Shown here piece after piece: positions 1-12,260 of a DNA stretch of 64,000 nt; positions within the stretch are counted from its first letter, which is position 1; each line of letters opens with the position of its first letter. Where the stretch lies: contig CM070910.1 of NCBI GenBank assembly GCA_036417435.1, forward strand, positions 16,557,501 to 16,621,500, given 5' to 3'. Below the pieces are notes generated by a model. The model was not told the DNA's origin. It did no database searches and saw only the letters and a program-made list of their open reading frames with translations. The stretch comes from Inia geoffrensis. Its lineage: Eukaryota > Chordata > Mammalia > Artiodactyla > Iniidae. A program made the translations under genes and the position numbers.

Positions 1-170
1 GAGATTGTGATTGATTTTAATTTTCTTCTCTAACTTTGTTACATTTTCACAATTTAAAAATGACATTTTCACTAGTTTATTTTCACAGAAGTATCTGTTT
101 CTTGTGACTGATTATAGAAATACTGAACAGAGCTTTCAAAAGCAAATCTAAAAAGATGCTCCAGTGGACG

Positions 171-645
171 CTCCTTTTTTTTTTTTTTAACATCTTTATT
201 GGGGTATAATTGCTTTACAATGGTGTGTTAGTTTCTGCTTTATAACAAAGTGAATCAGTTATACATATACATATGTTCCCATATCTCTTCCCTCTTGCGT
301 CTCCCTCCCTCCCACCCTCCCTATCCCACCCCTCCAGGCGGTCACAAAGCACCGAGCTGATCTCCCTGTGCTATGCGGCTGCTTCCCACTAGCTATCTAC
401 CTTACGTTTGGTAGTGTATATATGTCCATGCCTCTCTCTCGCTTTGTCACAGCTCACCCTTCCTCCTCCCCATATCCTCAAGTCCGTTCTCCAGTAGGTC
501 TGTGTTTTTATTCCCATCTTACCCCTAGGTTCTTCATGACATTTTTTTTTTTCTTAAATTCCATATATATGTGTTGGCATACGGTATTTGTCTTTCTCTT
601 TCTGACTTACTTCACTCTATATGGCAGACACTAGGCCTGCATCAT
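171..645 (-). mobile_element. L1 3' end, 5'-truncated, artiodactyl type
   Basis: A poly-T run at 174-189 is followed by the reverse complement of the L1 3' UTR (TATACTCCAATAAAGATGTT in L1 sense). It continues through the G-rich strand of the 3' UTR and the end of ORF2 (GTGAAGTAAGTCAGAAAGAG in L1 sense). It matches the 3' ends at 20.2-20.6 and 37.3-37.7 kb in this window. It is a 5'-truncated insertion on the minus strand. Confidence 0.85.
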
Positions 646-2149
646 TCACAGTATTTACCAGTCTCTGGGATCATGTGATCTATACCACGGGAACCTTCCT
701 CCGGGCCTTCTGCGGGGGCTGACTCAGCTAAACCAATCAGTGTCTTTCCCCAAGAATTTTCTGAGTTCTTACAAGGAGCCAGTTTCTCTGTGGTGATAGG
801 AGCTCTGAGTGAGGTCTGGGAGGTCTTTGGAGCTGGGAGGTGGACACATTCCGGCTGGCCTGTAAATGAGAGAGAGACAGAGAGAGGCAGAGAGACACCA
901 GATATTTCCTGATTCCAGTTGCCCTGGAGCCCAGCTGCCGCCCAGCCCTTCTTGCAATTTTGTTTTTTTCAATTCTTCCTTTGATTTTATACTTTTTATT
1001 CTTACAGCAGATTTCCTTTTTGTCTGAACTAGTTAAAGTTGGGTTTCTGGCCCTGAAACCAGCAAGTACACACAATTAACAGAAGTAGATTTATGAGTAC
1101 TCAAGAATAAAATTTGACCCAAGCTGTGAAAGAAATGAAATCAACGATATTTCTGGACACAGAAGGTGGCTGGCTTGGGCTGTCTGGCTCTGTGCAGGAA
1201 AGAGGAGGTTCAAAGAGCAGAGACAAACCGGGTTGATTGGCTCAGATCTTTAGATCATTCTGTTCCTTTAGGAGGTAGAACTTGTCTTCTTGGCTCTGTG
1301 TAGAAACAGACAATAATGGGATTGTTCAAACCTTGGTTATAACCTTAAAAATTGCAAGTCTCTTCTCTCATTTATGAATGCGATGCTTGGGATAACAAAT
1401 TTACAAGTGAATGAAAGATAAATGTATTTCATCACTCAATGAGCTAGAAATTAATCCCTACATGAATCTGGCAACCAGAAGATATCTGAGCTCTGTTAAA
1501 GAGGAAAATCTCAGCAAATTGGTAGAGATGCTCAGTAAGAATAATCACTTTACATGTGGGTTTGTACTCTCCATAGCCAATTCCATTTCAACAAATCTTT
1601 AGCTGTGGTGAAAGCAGTTAAAAAATACTGAGACATGGCTTAATTATTCTAAGAATGTTTGACATAGTGAAATTTTACAACTTTTTGAAATTAAAATATA
1701 ACTCAACCGAGCAAAAAGCTCCAACTTCAAATCCAGTCCTATCCATATCCCCAGTGAAAGTGTGGAAAACTATATTTTCTATTGGCAAATGTGTGTTTCT
1801 ATTGAATTTAGAAATGGGCTGCCCAGGATAATGTGCTAAGCAGGCCGTGATGGAGCCAATTCCACCTTTGGAGGCTGGTTAGGCTTGGCAGTCAGTGGGA
1901 AAGAGTTTACATCCAGACTGACTATAAGATAATGAGACTAATTTAACATTTTTTGATTCAATATACTATAACCTAAATACTCTAAATCAAATAAAAGCCA
2001 TGTTCACATTTCTTGGAGGTTGAGAGATACTGTTATCACAATATTTTAGACCAAGACTTTGAGTCTTTTGCCTGATGTCTTTAGATGATTCTAGATTTTG
2101 GTTATGATGCTATGAAATCAGCACTTTCAGCTGAGCTTCCAAACAAGTT
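646..2149. other. Non-coding flank, nothing recognised
   Basis: Unique-looking AT-rich sequence. There is a purine-rich GA tract at 868-898. No exon, RNA gene or clear repeat is visible, and the short open frames have no familiar motif. Confidence 0.5.
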
Positions 2150-2935
2150 AGCATCTCAGTGTTTACTTTATTGTGGGTTTTGGTATGAATTACTAAATTA
2201 CTTTTCAGAAGGGTACTGATTTTATTGCTATCAGCAGAGTGAAAATGTTTCACCATACTCTGCTCATCCCAGACATTAGCCCACTTTTATGTCTTATGTT
2301 TTGCTTGTCACTAAAGTGTCAAAAGTGGCATCACAGTGATTCAGTTCACATTTCTTTGGTTATTTATGAGGATGACAATTTTTTCATGTTTTTAGCTTTG
2401 TGTAGAGCTGAGTTCTGAGAACTAACATGTCTTTTGCACATGTTTTACTCTTTTTATTGATTTATGTAAGTTCTTTATGTAGCAGTTTCAATCTTTTTTT
2501 TTTTTTTTTTTTTTTTTTTTGCGGTACACAGGCCTCTCACTGTTGTGGCCTCTCCTGTTGCGGAGCACAGGCTCCGGACGCGCAGGCTCAGCGGCCGTGG
2601 CTCACGGGCCCAGCTGCTCCATGGCATGCGGGATCTTCCCGGACCGGGGCACGAACCAGCGTCCCCTACATCGGCAGGCAGACCCTCAACCACTGCGCCA
2701 CCAGGGAAGCCCAGCAGTTTCAATCTTTTATCTGTCATTTCTGCTGCAAGTATTTCCCCCCATTTGTTATTTACTTTTAATTGTGATTCTTTTTTTTTTT
2801 AACCTCAGAGATTCTAATACTTTTTTCTTTGTGAGTTTTCCTAATGTACTTCTGTTTAAAGTCCTTACCCCCAAATCAGAGTCCTCTATGATTTGTGTTC
2901 ACTTGCACAAAACAACGTAAAGCCTGTCAATTCAC
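2150..2935 (-). mobile_element. Ancient L1 (L1M-like) fragment, minus strand
   Basis: Both sides of the SINE at 2498-2712 show the T-rich antisense pattern of old L1 3' ends. One example is the stretch around CACATTTCTTTGGTTATTTATGAGGATGAC on the left; another is the run through TTTCCCCCCATTTGTTATTTAC on the right. It is heavily diverged, and both limits are approximate. Confidence 0.45.
2481..2729 (-). mobile_element. Cetacean CHR-type tRNA-Glu SINE with 17-bp TSD
   Basis: The element at 2498-2712 reads, on the minus strand, from the TTCCCTGGTGGCGCAGTGG head (A-box-like) through GGTTCG (B-box-like) to a poly-A tail. The target-site duplication agcagtttcaatctttt is perfect at 2481-2497 and 2713-2729. 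It sits inside older L1-like sequence. Confidence 0.95.
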
Positions 2936-2985
2936 TGGAGCATAGAGGCATATATGGGGTAATAAAGTAAAATCATTTTAATTTT

Positions 2986-3372
2986 TTCTTTTCTTTTTTG
3001 AAATTGTAGTATAGTTGACTTGCAATGTGGTGTTTGTTTCAGGTGTACAGCAAAGTGGTTCAGTTATACATATACACATATTCTTTTTCAGATTCTTTTC
3101 CATTATAGGTTATTACCTATATGATAATATTGAATATAGTGCCCTGTGCTGTACAGTAGGTCTTTGTTTATCTGTTTTACATTCAGTAGTGTGTATCTCT
3201 TAATCCCAAATTCCCAATTTATCCCTCCCCACCCTTTCCCCTTTGGTAACCATAAGTTGGTTTTCTATGTCTGTGAGTCTATCTCTGTTTTGTAAATAAG
3301 TTCATTTGTATCATTTTTTTTAGATTCCACACATAAGTGATATTGTACAGTATCTTTTATTTGTGCTATTTT
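2986..3372 (-). mobile_element. L1 3' end, older artiodactyl subfamily, minus strand
   Basis: Read on the minus strand it carries the ORF2-end/3' UTR signature: a TATCACTTATGTGTGGAATC-like motif, then CAGATAAACAAAGACC and AACCACTTTGCTGTACACC. This is a different, older 3' UTR type from the copy at 171-645. It is 5'-truncated and diverged. Confidence 0.8.
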
Positions 3373-4348
3373 AAAGAAAGAAAGAAAAGACAAGAAAAGA
3401 GGGCATAATAGAAGGGCAAATATCCATAGTCCCTGAGATCCGAGAGTGTTTGCTGCATCTGAGTCTCTGGGTAGAGGCCAGCAACTGGCCTCTGCCCTCG
3501 TGGTGCTCCTGGGTTTCAGGCTAGCATTCTGGCCAGAGTCAGGAAGATAGCTAGAGGCCTGGATTTGCCTAAGACAGCCCCAGTGCAAGTTACAACTAGA
3601 ACACGTATCTCACCTGACCATCACAGGGATTAAGTGCCTGGAAATCCAGGGATGAAATGAAGGGGAGACTTTTGGGGAAGGAGGTAAGTGCGGGGAGGCT
3701 GGGAAACCTGATTCCTGACATCTTTTCTTTCTGCCCCCGCCTCCTGCTTCCTCATTCTTACAACCTGCTCCCAAGACTTGGACACTAATATACAAGGAAT
3801 GGGAAAAGGGGGCATTTTTAGATTTCCACTCAGCTAAGTTTATGTCTTAATCCAATCACATTGCATTTTTTCTCTTTATTTCCATGAAACTAAAATTTAC
3901 GCTAATACGTCGTATGTAGTAAAGATCAAACCAGGTAAAATATAGGTCTTGTTTCAGTAGAATCTCCCTGTGAAAGGCTTGTGTCTGGATTAAGAGCTTC
4001 AGAAAATGCCCCCAATGAGGAGCAGCTGTTTCTATTACGTTAAATCAAACTCTTAGGATAAGAGTTCAAATGTTGCACTCCTATGGACTCCCAGGGGAAC
4101 CCTGAAGTTATGATGTAGTAAGCATATCTAATGAATGAAGAAAAAAGAATATTATTTCCTGTATGTTGGCTGTGGAGGCATAATTTAGGCAAGAAAGCAA
4201 CAAAGAATTAGAAGTTTCTAGAATCAGTTCAGCTACTCTGTGACTTCATGTAAATCAATTTGCCTCTTTGAGTTTCAGTTTCCTATATATACTCCTATCA
4301 TATAGCTGTCTACACATAGGGCTGATATAACATATATCAAAGTGGGGG
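3373..4348. other. Downstream flank; possible MIR near 4228-4320
   Basis: No gene is visible. Near 4228-4320 the pattern CTCTGTGACTTCATGTAAATC followed by TTTGAGTTTCAGTTTCC resembles a MIR core. The rest is unrecognised. Confidence 0.4.
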
Positions 4349-4558
4349 TTTTTTTGGTTTTTTTTGCGGTATGCGGGCCTCTCACTACTGCGGCCTCTCC
4401 CGTTGCGGAGCACAGGCTCCGGACGCGCAGGCTCAGCGGCCATGGCTCACGGGCCCAGCCGCTCCGCGGCATGTGGGATCTTCCCGGACCGGGGCACGAA
4501 CCCGTGTCCCCTGCATCGGCAGGCGGACTCTCAACCACTGCGCCACCAGGGAAGCCCC
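4349..4558 (-). mobile_element. CHR-type tRNA-Glu SINE
   Basis: Close match to the other young copies: T-tract, GCGGTATGCGGGCC, then CGCCACCAGGGAAGCCCC at the right end. I could not find a convincing target-site duplication, so one flank may have changed. Confidence 0.92.
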
Positions 4559-6243
4559 GTTGTACTACTTTCTATTTACCTTTTTAGCTGCAATGGCGGG
4601 ATTGCTTGAGGGTTATGACGATCATCGAGTCATCACGAGTCACCTCCTGTGACTCATCAAATCAGAGTTTCAATCATGTTGTAATTATACAACACACTCA
4701 GGAAAGACTGTCTGATAAAGACTGATTTTAAAAATACTATAGTGATTTTAGAACAAGAGCAACAAAACTAAAGTAGGTTACACAGCCTGGGAAAAATAAT
4801 AACCTATTGCTCAGTTGACAGTGTGTATGTTGTGTTTGAAATACCTTAACCATGACTTGCCTCAGCCATACTAACCCTAAAGCACTGAAGGAAAATAAGC
4901 AGGTATGGGAGAAAAATTAGGTTTGGAAAGACCTTGGAATTTCTTGAGTAAATTGTTATGGATACGGCTCCCCCTAGTGTGCTGAACAACACAGGTGCCC
5001 CAGTGTGCAAAAGCTGAGCTCAAGTTCAAGAGCTGAGAGTTCTTATCTCCAAACACCAACCTTATCTGAACAACTTGAGATCTCTCTTTTGCCACTGTTT
5101 CCTTCCTACTGTATAACCAGCCACAGACCAGGGAAGATAGGGTGCAGATGTCTGTTACCCAATTTGATTTGAGCACCATTGTCATGGAAGGACTGAATTG
5201 ATTTGAGGTACCCCAATCATATTAAAAAGCATAAAAAGTTTTATTTTAAAAAGACTTTCTCATGAGGGAGGGAATTGAAATTAGGGTGAATAAGCAAAAT
5301 TAGAATATGATTCCTTGTTAATTATTTTACTAAACGTGCTATTCACCTTCATCTTCTATCTGTCAAAATGTTAATCATCGGTAAATATATTTTCCTCAAG
5401 CAGGATACATGGACCATTGGAAGACCAAAAAATGAACCACAGCAGAGGGAAAGAAACTCTTCCAATGAGGAGGAAATGACTTACATTAAAACAATGCTTC
5501 TCAAAGCATAATCTCCAGGACACTAGTTCCACAGGCTATTAATGGGTCTTAGTTCTGAGAAATGTAGGGTTTGACAAAATAAACTGATTTTTTTAACTGC
5601 AGTACTCCTCCAGGCCCTTAGCATGCCCTTAAAATACCACTGTACTGTATGACACTGGTCTTTGAACTTCGGCATTTCCCAGATTAACACAGGGTTTTTT
5701 TCCACGCCTGTCTCACACACCTGGTTCGTGAATTATCCTTTGGGAACATGCACTGGATTAGAATTTCATTAACTTTCAGTCAAAAATGGAGAACACATAG
5801 GAGAGTGTGCCAAGGAGAGGAGGAAAGAAAGCAGTGCATTTGATACAAGCAGCAAATAGGGTGGCTGTAAGGACGTTTGCAGTTAGTGTCATAGCTCTCC
5901 TTTGCATGTGAAACATTGGTAACCAACGTTATTAAAGTCTCAAACCATGGCCGTCCTATAGTGGAAGGAAGGCCCTCAGAAGGATGGGCCATGCTGAACA
6001 CATCAGCAGCCCACAAAATCATTACCAGATTTCTCCCACATCATAGCACTGATGCCACTTCTGAGAATGAGAAATAAGGCTCCAAAAAGTACAGCACCCG
6101 TGCTCTCAGGTTTTCAACTTTTATTGAAACTTTTCCTTGTACACAACCTGTGCTAATTCGCAAGGATGGTCTAAGCTCCTTATTAATAGGATCACAGACA
6201 CAGGGTGCTTCAAAGGACTTAGGGGAAGCCTGTATTTAGCAGA

Positions 6244-6280
6244 AGCTGTGAGTTAAAGAGGAATCCTGTAACTCACAGCT
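6244..6280. repeat. Perfect 12-bp inverted repeat (hairpin)
   Basis: AGCTGTGAGTTA at 6244-6255 pairs with TAACTCACAGCT at 6269-6280 across a 13-base spacer. The spacer itself contains AGGA and TCCT, which could extend the stem. It is too short for a typical microRNA precursor. Confidence 0.7.
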
Positions 6281-7041
6281 AGATAAACTCCCAAAGGGAG
6301 TGTTGAGAAAAATGGAAATCCACAGAGTGGTTTGTCTTGGATAATAACACTAACTCACATCCAGTGGAATGAGCCTCTTCCTATCAGCTCCGTTGACATT
6401 TCGGAAGTGCTGCTTTTCGACTCATTGGTACACTGGGCAACTGCACTGGAAGACGTGAGGGATTGGGGGCATCAATGGATCTGGACTTATGTGTAATTCT
6501 ATTCTCTTTTGCTGGGGACGCAGCCCCAGAAGGACTGTGGTTCTTAGTCTCTTAGCATATGGGGGTAGAGGGTGGGACAAGGGCTTCCTCAGCCCAGAAG
6601 CAGCTCTTCGTTGTCAAGGGACGTCCTATGTTCTTCCTAATGCTTTCCAGCTGGGTTGACTTCAGGCGTGGGGAGGCCAAGTGATTTACTCAAATGCCCA
6701 ATGAAATAGACCATCTGAGACTTGGACTTGGGGACTCTGCTGCTCGCCCCAGTCAGTCAACGCTCTGCTTCCTGCTTTTCGCCTCTTCTCTGAGTTGCAC
6801 CAAGCAGTCAGTGTGCTGTGTCTGGCGCAGCCTGTCCTCCCGGCTGTCCCTGCTCAGGACTGGAATGAGGCGTGTTACAGGTCAAGTCTGAATGTTCTGG
6901 CAGTGCAGCGTGAGGCAGATTGCTCCATGCCTGCCCAAAGCATACAGTGTCTGGCAAAAGCCAGATTGAAGATAGCTACACCCACACGCCAAGATTCCAA
7001 AAGGAAAAACTTAGCTCACAGTTTTCCTTTGCGTGGTGATT

Positions 7042-7098
7042 TTTCTTCCCTTCCTTTTTTTCCTTTTTCTTTCTTTCTTTCCTTCTTTCTTTTTTTTA
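7042..7098. repeat. Polypyrimidine (TTTC)n-like tract
   Basis: Imperfect CTTT/TTCC repeats form a nearly pure pyrimidine strand. This is simple sequence with no other signal. Confidence 0.8.
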
Positions 7099-7837
7099 AG
7101 AAAGGGAATCCCCATGTTTACAAGTTGAAATCCAAAACGCACAAGTGGTCAGTTCACAATTCTGTGACCCACAAACATCTGTGGGCCTGGGTGTTCCCTG
7201 GGGATCAGCAGCGCCCGAGCTGTGAGCCAAGCCTGCCCTAGGCAGAAAGGAATTCTCGAGTGGAACAGTCGGTGAGCAGGGAGGCCTGCGAGTGATCAGG
7301 GCCTGGTTATCCTCTAGTTCCGGTTTTCCAAGGGCATGTCTGCACTCACCTTCAACTAGTTTTATGAGCTGCATTTGACTTTATTTTTTGAGATGGGTCC
7401 ATCCAAAACGCCTTACACGAAGTAGGACAATGACTTTTCATTTTGCCTCTAAGAAAAATGAAACTCTATAATTTGAGATCGGCAAACGTGGTTCAAGTCT
7501 GTGTATCGAAAAACAAGAACCTCTGAGTAGAGAGAGAAACCTAGAATATCTGACACCAGTTTCTGAGGACGTTAAGTGCTTGAAAACCAATAGGGCCTCC
7601 CTCTGCGGAAGAGGGTCCTACACCCCCAGCTCCTAGGAGAGCTGCAGAGGGCAGCTTGCTGTGCTCCCTTCAGGTGGCAGGTGGTACTGGGAGCGGCTAA
7701 ATGTGCCTTATCATTTCCACTCCGGATTCTAGGTCAGTAGGTGGACTCTGGCTCCATCACTATTTTATGGTTTTAATTTGGTAGATACTCAAAAGTTAAT
7801 TAAACTCTGAATGGAAAAAGCCCGTGATGTATTTGCA

Positions 7838-7935
7838 TCTCCCATCTGGACCTTGGTTTCCTCATCTGTAAAATGAGGGAAAGGACCAGATGACTGCTGA
7901 GCCCCATTGCAGCCCTAGTGGTCTGTGACTTTAGG
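7838..7935 (-). repeat. MIR fragment
   Basis: Contains CCTTGGTTTCCTCATCTGTAAAATGAGG, the conserved MIR core read in the antisense direction. The ends are approximate. Confidence 0.6.
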
Positions 7936-7996
7936 TTTGCTTCTCTCCTAGTTGGAGTTTACTTCATCTGCTCTAACTTTTCTGCTGTCATCTGGG

Positions 7997-8392
7997 TGTT
8001 ACAGGCTGATTCGTGTCCCCATGAAATTCATATATTGATGCCCTAACCCACAGTACCTCAGAATGTGATTATATTTGGAGGTAGGGTTTTTACAGAGGTG
8101 ATCAAATTAAAATGAGGTCTTCAGAGTGGGCCTTAATCCAGGATGACTGGGATCCTTATAAAAAGAGGAAATTTGGATACAGACATGAACACACATGGAG
8201 TGAAGACCACGTGAAGACACAGGGAGAAGGCGGCCATGTGCAAGCCAAGGAGAGAGGCCTCAGAAGGAACCAACCCTGCTGACACCTTGAGCTCAGACTT
8301 CCAGCCTCCAGAATTGTGAGAAAATAAATTTCTGTTGTTTAAGCCACCCTGTCTGTGGGACTCTGTTATGACAGCTCTAGCAAACGAATACA
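7997..8392 (+). mobile_element. Solo MLT1-type LTR (ERVL-MaLR) with 5-bp TSD
   Basis: The LTR starts TGTTACAGGCTG and ends ACGAATACA. It contains the MLT1 landmarks CCTAACCCACAGTACCTCAG, CCTTATAAAAAGAGG, TCCAGAATTGTGAG and an AATAAA near the 3' side. CTGGG is duplicated exactly at 7992-7996 and 8393-8397, as expected for a retroviral-type integration. No internal region or coding sequence remains. It lies beyond the presumed UST 3' end. Confidence 0.88.
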
Positions 8393-9462
8393 CTGGGTTA
8401 CACCACAATGAGTTTTCTGAGCTGTGAAAGAAGTTCCAAGTGTTTTTCTTAACAGACTCAATACTGGTAGCCTAAAATAGACTTTTCTTTGGCAGGGTAT
8501 TCAAAATACTTTAAAAAATCGATTTCTTTGTCATCAGGTGGAAGTAAATTATTTTAGTAAAATAAATCCTCTTTATTTTTATTTGAAGGGAGTTTCACAG
8601 TTTTGACCCACACAATTGTCTTCCTGAATGGCTGTGGATCATCATTTTGCCTTTTAAGAAAGACTGCCGTTACCTAAAAAATTCATTTGAGGCCAAATAG
8701 CTCACTGGATAAGCCCGCAGGTAGCAGCACATTTATGACGAACTTCAGAACATACAAGCAGCTCCAGAGGGGGCAGGGTCCTGGTTTTGTTTAGTGCTTT
8801 TGCCTTTAAAGTTCACTCAGAGTCAAACATCTTGTGACCGGGTTACAGACAAATTGATAAAGAAAGGTAACCACTTATCACTTTGCTGTTTAAGACTCTC
8901 GGATTCTTACTTGAAGTTAAGCACATGCTATTTTTACCAACATGGATTTTTCTTTCATCTAGTACCAAGACTCTGGTTCTTTTCTTTTACAGAATAGTCA
9001 CATGGAGTTGGACTGGAGTGTCCAGTATTTAGAAAGCATGGGGATTCCCTCTCTCTCTCTGTGAGTTCCATTTGATGCAACAGTGAAACTTCTCAGGAAG
9101 AGCATTTCTGGATTAGAGCCTGCTCACTTGGGAGGTTAGAATCTCCCACCTTTGGAGGCTCTGCATGTCTGAGAAGGAGATCAGAGTACTCGCCGAGCGA
9201 CGTGGGATGGCACAGCCTCGTTTTCCCACGTGACTGCAGGTGGGCAGCATAGATACCCCACTATCACGGCTGGGGATTCCGATGACGCACCCTAACACCC
9301 AACCAACCAGTGCACAGAGCAACGAAGCCAGCAGGTGTTTAGTGTCATCTAATTATAAGAGTTTCTAGATTGTTAAGAATACATCGTTCCCGAAATCACA
9401 TCTTAAGGAAGAAGTGTGGCCTACTAAGAGGGCTGAGGGGGCAGTGAGGATCTGCCGGCACC
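8393..9462. other. Unique flank downstream of UST
   Basis: No exon, RNA gene or repeat is recognised, apart from a short CT run at about 9050-9060. Confidence 0.5.
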
Positions 9463-9578
9463 TTTATTTCCAGCTATCGACGGAATGGAAAAAATGTCAA
9501 CTTATTTATATTCATTTATTTATACGGGTAATGAATAAGTTAAGGAACACTCCATCTCAAACACAGATTGCTTTTATT
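9463..9578 (-). terminator. Candidate UST polyadenylation signals
   Basis: TTTATT occurs on the plus strand at 9463-9468, 9515-9520 and 9573-9578, giving three AATAAA hexamers on the minus strand within about 115 bases, in AT-rich sequence. They are plausible 3'-end signals for UST, but hexamers are common in AT-rich DNA, so this is inference. Confidence 0.35.
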
Positions 9579-12260
9579 TTAGCTAAGCTAATGTTTCAGT
9601 TCCATATGTATTTTTGAATTTCCATCAATGTCAAACACCATTTTGTCTTCTTAAAAAAAAAAACACACAAAACAATTTACAAGCACTTTTACGGCACTCA
9701 AGGAAAGTAGGCTGAAGGTTCATAATAATAATTTTCCTTTTAAAAAACATCCGTCAGACCAAAATAAAATCATTTTAATTAACTCCTTCCTGAGTAACTA
9801 AAACCTTGGAATGTGCTGAAAGCTTATAATAAATAAGGCAGTCAAAGATCAGCCAGCTTAAAATGTATTTTTTAAATTAAACTATGTAAAATGTACAATA
9901 TATTTCATGAAGTACAAACTGTGTTGGGCTCAGGGCCAAAGAAACGTTGTCGTGTGTGCCAGATAAACTGATGAAGTGCTTTGACTTTTAGGGCCTAGAG
10001 GCTGTTTGTTGGGGCAAAATTACATGAAGGCCCTGTAAGTAAATCAGCCTGCCTCGTTCGCTGTGACGTTATAATGATCACTGCTGACAATAAATGCCTT
10101 TGAACACACAGGTAGAAGTGCCCATGTGAACTTGCACTAAGAGGATGCATTTTTTTAAATGACGAATTGTCCTGATGTGCTGACGACAACAGCAGAGAAC
10201 ACTTAGCAGACCTTATTTTCGGATAATGAGATTGCACAGTGTGTAAACTAACGATCATTCTTTATATGCGATTTCAAAGGAATGGACTCACAAGGTACCA
10301 GGCAGCAGCTCTTGCTCTGTTGTTGAGTATGATAGCTCTTTTCCGGGTTGATTTTTAAAGTAAGCCTAACGGTAGGGCCCTGGTCTCTCTCAACAGGGCA
10401 AAGGATATTTCCTCTTCTAAGAACATTTCCCTTCATCACTTCCCTGCCCCAGTTCTCTGAGGCAGAAAGGAGGCCCACAAGTGGCCAAATGCTGGACTCT
10501 GTGCCTCTGTGGTCCCAGCCTTCACTGGACTCCTGCGGGGTGGAGCCTTCTCAATACATCTCATAATAAAGTAGCTTTAGTGCACACTTGACAGGTTCCA
10601 AGTGACTTGCTTTATATCTTGGCTACCGTCCAATTTTAGTGAACGAAGAAAAAATTCTAGAGAGACTTGTTGGTTTCTGAAAAGCAGAAAATGTGTAGCT
10701 TGTGTAAAGTCAGAGTCTTATTTACTATTAAGTATTCCCAACTCACACTTTGCTAGTGCTCTTGAAGGGCTGGCTCTAGGGGAGAAAACATGAAGGAGAC
10801 AAAATTTGTCCCAAGTACCTTGCCTGTCACCAGCACCTGCACCCCTGCTTCTCAGCTGGCTGTATATTATCCACCCAAGAGTATATGTATTTTCGGGGCG
10901 GGGGGGTTGGTCAAAGATGAAAACATCTCAAATCCAAAGAAACAGATTTCTAATGACTGAACCAAGGCATCACGGAGATGGGCAGGTGATGGGAATGGGG
11001 TGGGGAAGAGATATTTTGGAGGAATGGAACTGCCCGACTTCTACTCAGATCACTTTGGGGGCAGACAACTACACATAAATCTAGCCAAGCAGTCTCTTAC
11101 CCAGAAGCTCCTGCCTCTCTTCCCGATTTCCTAGTAAGGGTTCTCAGCCGGGAGTTGCTTCCATAATAGGTGGAACTGTATTTCGACTGCTGCCTGCACA
11201 GAACTCAGTATCCCTTTCTGAGCCCCCCAAACACCAAAAACAAGTACCTCTTAAGGGATTAGAAGGTAAAAGATACCAGCTACTTTGGGACACAGCTGGC
11301 CAGGGGTGTGCCTGATAGATCGTGCATCGTCTGTGGTCAGACTTGGAACTTATGCCACAGGAGTCAAATGTCAGAGCTAAATTGGTTCCTGGGTTTCCAG
11401 TTAAAGCAATGCTGGTAAGAGACGTGCTTCATATAGGGTGCAAAGGACACAGCCACGCCATTTTCCTAGGCCACATGTCCTCCAGAGTTGATCTGTCTTG
11501 CCTGGGCTCTTCTTTACACAGCCAACAAACTCTTTTCCTGGCTATGCTACTTTGAAATCTGTCAGAATGGTGCTCGGAAATGAAATGTCTCAATGGAGTT
11601 TGCCGTGCGCTTTGACCTTGAGAGGTACTCAAGGCTCTGGACTGGTGAAGGGTGTGGCACAAGCCTACTTGCTCTTTCAGAGATAATAAGTGTGCTGCTC
11701 TTGGTGAAAGTGTCCCCTGAGATGGACCAGAGGCAGAATTCTACCCATGTGGGCAGAAACCACTTACCCAGGGACATCCTTCCTTCTGATGTCCTTATCT
11801 GTCTGACCTTCTCCTCTTAGATCCTTCTAGAGTAGATTCCCTGGTCTCTGAACTGGTTTTGTGTTTCTACTGAAATATACAAGTCTGGATGTTTCCTACC
11901 ACTGAGGTAATATTTTTATAGGTCATCTTACAAATGATAAGTTATTGGGCTATAGGCTCTATGTCTCCGCTTTCTCTCGTTTATGCTAGGGGAATAAAAG
12001 CTATTTTATGACGAGATGCCTTGTGATGGAGCCACGTAGTATACCTCAGAAGGACCCAAGGAGCCAGAAAAACACAGAATAAAATCAAACAAATAAAACC
12101 CGCAAAACCGGGCATCTCCCAATGACCCCAACCTGTGGGAACGTTTTGCTCTTTTTAATGCTGCCGAGCATTAATTTCGTCCCTTAAGGATTTTTCTTCC
12201 CCAAACAAAAAACTTTCTGGAAAGGGAGATTAAGCCATTGGAGGCAACACAGAGCTGGCA
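9463..12260 (-). other. UST: Inferred 3' UTR of UST
   Basis: About 2.8 kb downstream of the UST stop codon shows no transposon that I recognise, unlike most of the window. The length and the lack of repeats suit a long terminal-exon 3' UTR. Candidate AATAAA signals on the minus strand are at 9578-9573, 9520-9515 and 9468-9463. I cannot tell which is used, or whether the transcript ends earlier. Open frames on either strand here are short and unrecognised. Confidence 0.45.

Larger units (their letters stand above)
4559..7837. other. Repeat-poor downstream flank
   Basis: About 3.3 kb with no gene and no confident transposon. It contains a perfect 12-bp inverted repeat at 6244-6280 (listed separately) and a polypyrimidine tract at about 7042-7098. 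A 148-codon open frame at 6795-7241 runs through the low-complexity tract and shows no recognisable domain. Confidence 0.5.

Noticed and set aside
4275..4652. Recurrent GC-rich open frames with peptides like SPVAEHRLRTRRLSG and STTAPPGKP, also seen at 2.5, 14.6, 21.6, 31.0, 32.1, 34.0, 40.4 and 63.4 kb
   Set aside because: They are translations of the CHR-type SINE in several frames of both strands, not a protein family.
6795..7241. 148-codon plus-strand frame
   Set aside because: It runs through a polypyrimidine tract (Phe/Ser/Leu-rich) and has no known motif or conserved boundary.
7997..8392. Intact endogenous retrovirus around the MLT1 LTRs
   Set aside because: Both MLT1 copies (also 53669-54120) are solo LTRs with TSD-like flanks and no internal coding region.
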